Source: Caulobacter sp. (GTDB taxonomy: Bacteria; Pseudomonadota; Alphaproteobacteria; Caulobacterales; Caulobacteraceae). Taken from it: DNA of 17,877 bases. Position 1 is the first letter of the stretch, and each line of letters begins with the position of its first letter. Under the pieces are notes generated by a model. The model did no database searches. It had not been told where the DNA came from and saw nothing but the letters and a program-made list of their open reading frames with translations. Below are positions 13,888-17,877 of this stretch, in pieces. A program made the position numbers and the translations under genes. Location: contig JAQGIN010000349.1 of the NCBI GenBank assembly GCA_028291125.1, positions 1 through 17,877 on the forward strand. The letters are read 5' to 3'.

Positions 13888-16800
13888 GGGACTCTCCGGT
13901 AAGTAGTCCGGCGGCGGGGGCGGGCGCGGCGGCGGTGCGGCCGTGCGCGAGGCGGAAGACCACGGGGACGAACATCAGGGTGGCCAGGGTGGCGAAGATC
14001 AAGCCGCCGATCACCGCGCGGCCCAGCGGCGCGTTCTGCTCGCCGCCCTCGCCCAGGCCCAGCGCCATCGGCGCCATGCCGATGATCATCGCCAGGGCGG
14101 TCATCAGCACCGGGCGGAAGCGGGTGAAGCCGGCCTCGACGGCGGCCCGCAGCGGGTCGCCGGTGGCGGCCAGCCGCTCGCGGGCGAAGCTGACCACCAG
14201 GATCGAGTTGGCGGTGGCCACGCCCATGCACATGATCGCCCCGGTCAGGGCCGGCACCGACAGGGTGGTGCCGGTGGCGAACAGCATCCAGACGATGCCG
14301 GCCAGGGCGGCCGGCAGGGCGGTGATGATCACGAACGGGTCCAGCCACGACTGGAAGTTCACGACGATCAGCAGATAGATCAGCACGATGGCGGCGATCA
14401 GCCCGAAGAACAGGCCCGAAAAGGCGGCGTTCATGGTCACCATCTGGCCGCGCAGCACCACCGTCGTGCCCTTGGGCCGGTCCTTGGCGACGGCCTTCAG
14501 CACCTTCTGGATGTCGGCGGTCACCGCCCCCAGGTCGCGGTCCTGGGGGGTGGCGTAGATGTCGAGCACCGGCTGGATGTCGTAGTGGCTGACCACGGCC
14601 GGGGCGCTGTCGCGGGTGATGGTCCCCAGGCCGCCGAGGATCTGCGAGACGCCGCCGGCCCCCGCCCCGGTGATCGGCAGGTTCTCGAGCCCGGAGATCG
14701 AATTGACCCGATAGTCCGGCACCTGGGCGACGATCGGATAGGACACGCCGTTCTTGGGATTGAGCCAGAAGGTCGGCGACACCTGGGCGCTGCCGGCCAG
14801 CGAGGTGACCACGCTGTTGGTGACGTCGCGCTCGGTCAGACCGAGCTGAGCCATGCGCGAGCGGTCGACGTCGACCCGCAGCTGCGGCCCGCCCTCGGGC
14901 TGCTGCAGACGGACGTCGGCCAGGCCGCGGATGCCTTTCAGCCGGCGCAGGATGTCGGCGGCGTAGGCGCGGTTGGCGGTGGTGTTGGCGCCGGCGATCT
15001 GCAGGTCGATCGGGGCCGGGGCGCCGAAGTTGAGGATCTGGCTGATGATGTCGGCCGGCAGGAACGAGAAGGTCGCCGCGGGGAACTGCCGCGGCAGGGT
15101 CTCGCGCAGGCGCTTCACATAGGCCGCGGTCGGGCGATGGTCGGGCTTGAGGCTGATGAAGATGTCGCCGTCCTGCGGGCCGATCAGGCCCGAATTGCTG
15201 TAGACGAGGTTGATGGCGCTGCCGGGGATGCCGATGTTGTCGACCACCGCGCCGATCTCGTCGGCGGGGATGACCTGGCGGATGGCGGTCTCGACCCGGC
15301 CGAACAGCAGCGAGGTGTCATCCAGCCGGGTGCCGACCGGCGCGCGGACGTGCAGGCTGATCTGGCCGGCGTCGACCGACGGGAAGAAGTTGCTGCCCAG
15401 GAACGGCGTCAGGCCGAACGACAGCAGCACCACGACCATGAAGCCGATGATGAACACCGCGCTGTTGCCCAGGGCCATGACCAGCAGGTTGCGATAGCCC
15501 TCGCGCAGATGGCCGAACTGGGTCTCGAAGCCCCGCTGGAAGCGGACCAGCGGGTTGCGCGACGGCGTTCCGGCCCGGCCGTGCTCGGCCTCGTGCTCAT
15601 AGCCCAGCCGCTCGGGATCGTGCGGCTTGAGCAGGTACATGGCCAGGGTCGGCACCAGGGTCCGCGACAGGATGAACGAGGCGATCATCGCGAACACCAC
15701 CGCCTCGGCCATCGGCACGAACAGGAAACCGGCCACGCCCTTGAGCATGAACATCGGCACGAAGACGATGCAGATGCACAGCAGGGAGACGAAGGCCGGC
15801 GTGACGATCTGACGGGCCCCGTCGAGGATCGCCAGTTCGACGCCCTTGCCGTGCTCCAGGTGCCAGTTGATGTTCTCGATGGTCACCGTGGCGTCGTCGA
15901 CCAGGATGCCGACCGCCAGGGCCAGGCCGCCCAGGGTCATGATGTTCAGCGTCTGGCCGATGGCGGCCAGGGCGGCGATGGCCGCCAGGATGGCCAGCGG
16001 GATCGACACGGCGATGATCACCGTCGAGCGCCAGCTGCCGAGGAACAGCAGGATCATCACGCTGGTCAGGGCCGCGGCGATGACCCCCTCCTTGACCACC
16101 CCGCCGATCGCGCCCTTGACGAACAGCGACTGGTCGTTGATCGGCGTGACCTTCATTTCCGGCGGCAGGCTCTCCCTCAGGATCGGCAGGCGGTCCTTGA
16201 TCCCCTGGACGATGGCCAGGGTCGAGGCCGAGCCGTTCTTGAGGATGGTCGACAGCACCGCGCGGCCGCCGTCGACATGGACGACATTGGTCTGCGACGG
16301 CGAGCCGTCGCGCACCTGGCCGACGTCGTGGATATAGAGGGTGGCGCCGTCGACCGTCTTGATCGGCAGGTTGTTGAGCTCCTCGATGGTCTCGGCCGAG
16401 TCGTTGAGCTTCACGTTGTACTGGTAGGTTCCGATCTTCACCGTGCCGGCCGGCAAGATCTGGTTCTGGGCGGCGATGGCGTTGGAGACGTCCTGGGCCG
16501 ACAGCCCTTTGGACTGCAGGGCCACCGGATCGAGATCGATCTGCACCTGCCGCACGCGGCCGCCGTACGGAAGGGGGATCGCCGCCCCCGGCACGCTGAC
16601 CAGGCCGGGGCGGATCACCGTCTGGCTGAGGTCGAGCAACCGTTGTTCCGAAAGCGACTTGCTGGACTGGGCCAGTTGCAGGATCGGCACGGTGGCGGCG
16701 CTGTAATTGATGATCAGCGGCGGGGTGGCGCCGGCCGGCATCTGCTTGACCACCGATTGCGAGATCGAGGTCACCTGGGCGGTGGCGGTGCGGATGTCGA

Positions 16801-17101
16801 CGCCGGGCTGGAAGTAGATCTTGACGATGCCGATGCCGGGCAGCGACTGGCTCTCGATGTGGTCGATGTCGTTGACCGTGGTGCTCAGCACCCGCTCATA
16901 CGGCGTGACCATGCGGCCCGCCATTTCCGCCGGCGACAGGCCGCCGTACTGCCAGGCCACGCCGATCACCGGCACGCGGATCTCCGGGAAGATGTCGGTG
17001 GGCGCGCCGAGCGCGGCCAGGACGCCGAAGATCATGATCAGCAGCGCCATCACGATGAACGTGTAGGGGCGCTGCAACGCGATACGGACAAGAGCGTTCA
17101 A
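13880..17101 (-). CDS. RND efflux permease subunit (AcrB/MdtB-like)
   Basis: A 1073-residue proton-driven inner-membrane pump of the RND superfamily, about the normal length. The first span follows IALQRPYTFIVMALLIMIFG. A large periplasmic loop (about 35-335) precedes a helix bundle containing LGGLALAVGILVDDATVTIE, whose Asp402-Asp403 are the proton-relay pair of TM4. A second loop (about 565-885) and a second helix bundle complete the internal duplication. In TM10 the segment MGVATANSILVV has Ala964 where AcrB has the relay lysine K940, so proton coupling must differ from classical HAE1 pumps. The start is TTG (17099-17101) with GGAG 8 nt upstream. The next Met is residue 18, already inside the first membrane span, so TTG is the sensible start. 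Upstream is a response regulator gene, 146 bp away in the same direction. The substrate is unknown; drugs, dyes or organic compounds are more likely than metals. Confidence 0.95.
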   Translation of the reverse strand: MNALVRIALQRPYTFIVMALLIMIFGVLAALGAPTDIFPEIRVPVIGVAWQYGGLSPAEMAGRMVTPYERVLSTTVNDIDHIESQSLPGIGIVKIYFQPGVDIRTATAQVTSISQSVVKQMPAGATPPLIINYSAATVPILQLAQSSKSLSEQRLLDLSQTVIRPGLVSVPGAAIPLPYGGRVRQVQIDLDPVALQSKGLSAQDVSNAIAAQNQILPAGTVKIGTYQYNVKLNDSAETIEELNNLPIKTVDGATLYIHDVGQVRDGSPSQTNVVHVDGGRAVLSTILKNGSASTLAIVQGIKDRLPILRESLPPEMKVTPINDQSLFVKGAIGGVVKEGVIAAALTSVMILLFLGSWRSTVIIAVSIPLAILAAIAALAAIGQTLNIMTLGGLALAVGILVDDATVTIENINWHLEHGKGVELAILDGARQIVTPAFVSLLCICIVFVPMFMLKGVAGFLFVPMAEAVVFAMIASFILSRTLVPTLAMYLLKPHDPERLGYEHEAEHGRAGTPSRNPLVRFQRGFETQFGHLREGYRNLLVMALGNSAVFIIGFMVVVLLSFGLTPFLGSNFFPSVDAGQISLHVRAPVGTRLDDTSLLFGRVETAIRQVIPADEIGAVVDNIGIPGSAINLVYSNSGLIGPQDGDIFISLKPDHRPTAAYVKRLRETLPRQFPAATFSFLPADIISQILNFGAPAPIDLQIAGANTTANRAYAADILRRLKGIRGLADVRLQQPEGGPQLRVDVDRSRMAQLGLTERDVTNSVVTSLAGSAQVSPTFWLNPKNGVSYPIVAQVPDYRVNSISGLENLPITGAGAGGVSQILGGLGTITRDSAPAVVSHYDIQPVLDIYATPQDRDLGAVTADIQKVLKAVAKDRPKGTTVVLRGQMVTMNAAFSGLFFGLIAAIVLIYLLIVVNFQSWLDPFVIITALPAALAGIVWMLFATGTTLSVPALTGAIMCMGVATANSILVVSFARERLAATGDPLRAAVEAGFTRFRPVLMTALAMIIGMAPMALGLGEGGEQNAPLGRAVIGGLIFATLATLMFVPVVFRLAHGRTAAAPAPAAGLLTGESHA

Positions 17102-17125
17102 GCGGCCTGCTCCGGGGAAGGAAGG

Positions 17126-17171
17126 GACCCCGCGCGCGGCGGTTCGGGGGGCGAAACAGGCGCGCGGGGTC
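17126..17171. promoter_or_regulatory. 11-bp inverted repeat in the efflux-operon leader
   Basis: GACCCCGCGCG at 17126-17136 is repeated in perfect inverse as CGCGCGGGGTC at 17161-17171, separated by 24 bp. It begins 24 nt upstream of the permease TTG start, in the 146-bp gap after the response regulator gene. It could be a regulator-binding site (two half-sites about 35 bp centre to centre) or, if transcribed, a strong leader stem affecting read-through or translation. No T run follows, so it does not look like a standard terminator. No -35/-10 pair could be assigned with confidence. Confidence 0.4.
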
Positions 17172-17247
17172 GGCGCAAGATACGCAGCGCCAGAGCGTGA
17201 TGCGCCCTACCGCTTAAAGCCGCGGTGTCGGCTGGATGAAAATCCGT

Positions 17248-17877
17248 TCATGTTGGCGGCTTGGCGTCGAACCGGTAGCCGTGGCCGCGCAGGGTGACCA
17301 GGAACGGCTGGCCGAAGGCGCCGTTGAGCTTGCCGCGCAGCCGCGCCATCGCCGTGCGCACCAGGTCGGGCCGCGGGTCGTCGCGCTCGCCCCAGACATG
17401 TTCCTGGATCTGGCCGGCGCTCAGCACCTCACCGGCATGGCTGACCATGTAGTCGAGCAGGCCATAGTCGCGGGCCGGCAGCACCAGGCCGCGATCGCCC
17501 AGCCGCGCCGTGCGGCTGGCCGGGTCGAGACTGAGGGCCCCCTCCGGGGCCGGCGCGCCGGGGGCCAGCCGGGCCAGGGCCGACAGCCGCGCCTCCAGCT
17601 CCATGACATGCACCGGCCGCACGAAACAGGCGTCGGCCCCGTCGCGCAGGGCCGCCGTCCGCTCGGCGGCGGCGGCGCGGTCGGCGATCAGGACCAGCAC
17701 CCCGCGCCCGGCCGCCTGGGCCAGGCGGCGAACCGGAGCGTCGGCCAGGTCGGCCACTTCCAGCAGCAGGGCGTCATAGTCGCCGTCGGCGCAGATCAGC
17801 AGCGCCTCGGTCAGGTCGGCGGCGGTGTCGACCACGTGGCCGGCCTGGGCCAAGGCCTTGGCCAGATAGGCGTCGCG
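17248..17877 (-). CDS. OmpR/PhoB-type response regulator with degenerate receiver (5' end cut by window edge)
   Basis: A DNA-binding regulator of which 209 residues are visible. The reading frame stays open to the right edge, so about the first 12-15 residues are missing. The receiver part runs to about residue 105, with helix LAQAGHVVDTAADLTEALLI and strand DYDALLLEV. The winged-helix domain follows, at about 120-205 (LPARDYGLLDYMVSHAGEVL, then RTAMARLRGKL and VTLRGHGYRFDA), typical of Trans_reg_C proteins that bind direct repeats. In DALLLEV a Glu (codon 17758-17760) occupies the position of the phospho-accepting Asp. The usual Lys-Pro near the receiver's end is Arg-Pro (FVRPVHV), and the conserved Thr/Ser is replaced in LVLIADR. 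It precedes the efflux operon in the same direction by 146 bp and may regulate it. No sensor kinase gene is present in the window. Confidence 0.9.
   Translation of the reverse strand, partial: RDAYLAKALAQAGHVVDTAADLTEALLICADGDYDALLLEVADLADAPVRRLAQAAGRGVLVLIADRAAAAERTAALRDGADACFVRPVHVMELEARLSALARLAPGAPAPEGALSLDPASRTARLGDRGLVLPARDYGLLDYMVSHAGEVLSAGQIQEHVWGERDDPRPDLVRTAMARLRGKLNGAFGQPFLVTLRGHGYRFDAKPPT

Noticed and set aside
13943..17200. A plus-strand open frame of 1085 codons opposite the RND permease, and similar long plus-strand frames at 1799-4777, 4835-6673, 7459-8835 and 11247-12866
   Set aside because: Their translations are low-complexity, rich in Gly, Arg, His and Asp, and match no family. 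They mirror the codon usage of real minus-strand genes, because GC-rich antisense DNA lacks stops.
17851..17853. TTG at 17851-17853 as the response regulator start
   Set aside because: The frame stays open to the window edge, and the codons before it (RDAYLAKA) continue the first receiver helix, so the gene is truncated by the window.

Overview
The window is very GC-rich and every gene lies on the minus strand, so transcription runs from high to low coordinates. The gene types (paired FecI/FecR regulators with a signal-transducing TonB-dependent receptor, Tat-exported enzymes, a NodT-type RND efflux set, CheW) and the compact overlapping arrangement suggest an alphaproteobacterium, most likely of the Caulobacteraceae (Caulobacter/Phenylobacterium type). 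That placement is inferred from gene content and protein flavour, not from a marker gene.

In transcription order: (1) 17877-17248, the 3' part of an OmpR/PhoB-type response regulator whose receiver has lost the usual phospho-accepting Asp and the conserved Lys. (2) 17101-11316, a tightly overlapping three-gene RND efflux operon: inner-membrane permease, periplasmic adaptor, NodT-family outer-membrane lipoprotein. (3) 11151-9639, an ECF sigma factor of the FecI type and its FecR-type membrane anti-sigma partner, overlapping by 35 bp. (4) 9486-6670, a TonB-dependent receptor with an N-terminal STN signalling domain. (5) 6613-447, three exported hydrolytic or oxidative enzymes: a Tat-exported beta-propeller/amidohydrolase fusion, a Tat-exported flavin amine oxidase, and an M20 metallopeptidase with a Sec-type signal peptide. 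(6) 290-1, the first 60% or so of a CheW coupling protein.

Regions 3-5 read as one functional module. The receptor would bind an extracellular substrate and signal through its STN domain to FecR, which releases FecI. A close match to a FecI-type promoter (GGAAAT-N17-TCCTGT) sits immediately upstream of the receptor, so the loop can be drawn from the DNA. The receptor gene ends in an 11-bp perfect hairpin followed by a short T run, just before the exported amidohydrolase, so the downstream enzymes may be expressed through partial read-through. All three enzymes carry export signals. This suggests periplasmic breakdown of an imported amine- or peptide-containing compound, whose identity cannot be read from the sequence.

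No RNA genes, insertion sequences, prophage genes, CRISPR arrays or integration sites were seen. The longest gene-free gaps are about 145-165 bp, and each is described under its regulatory elements.
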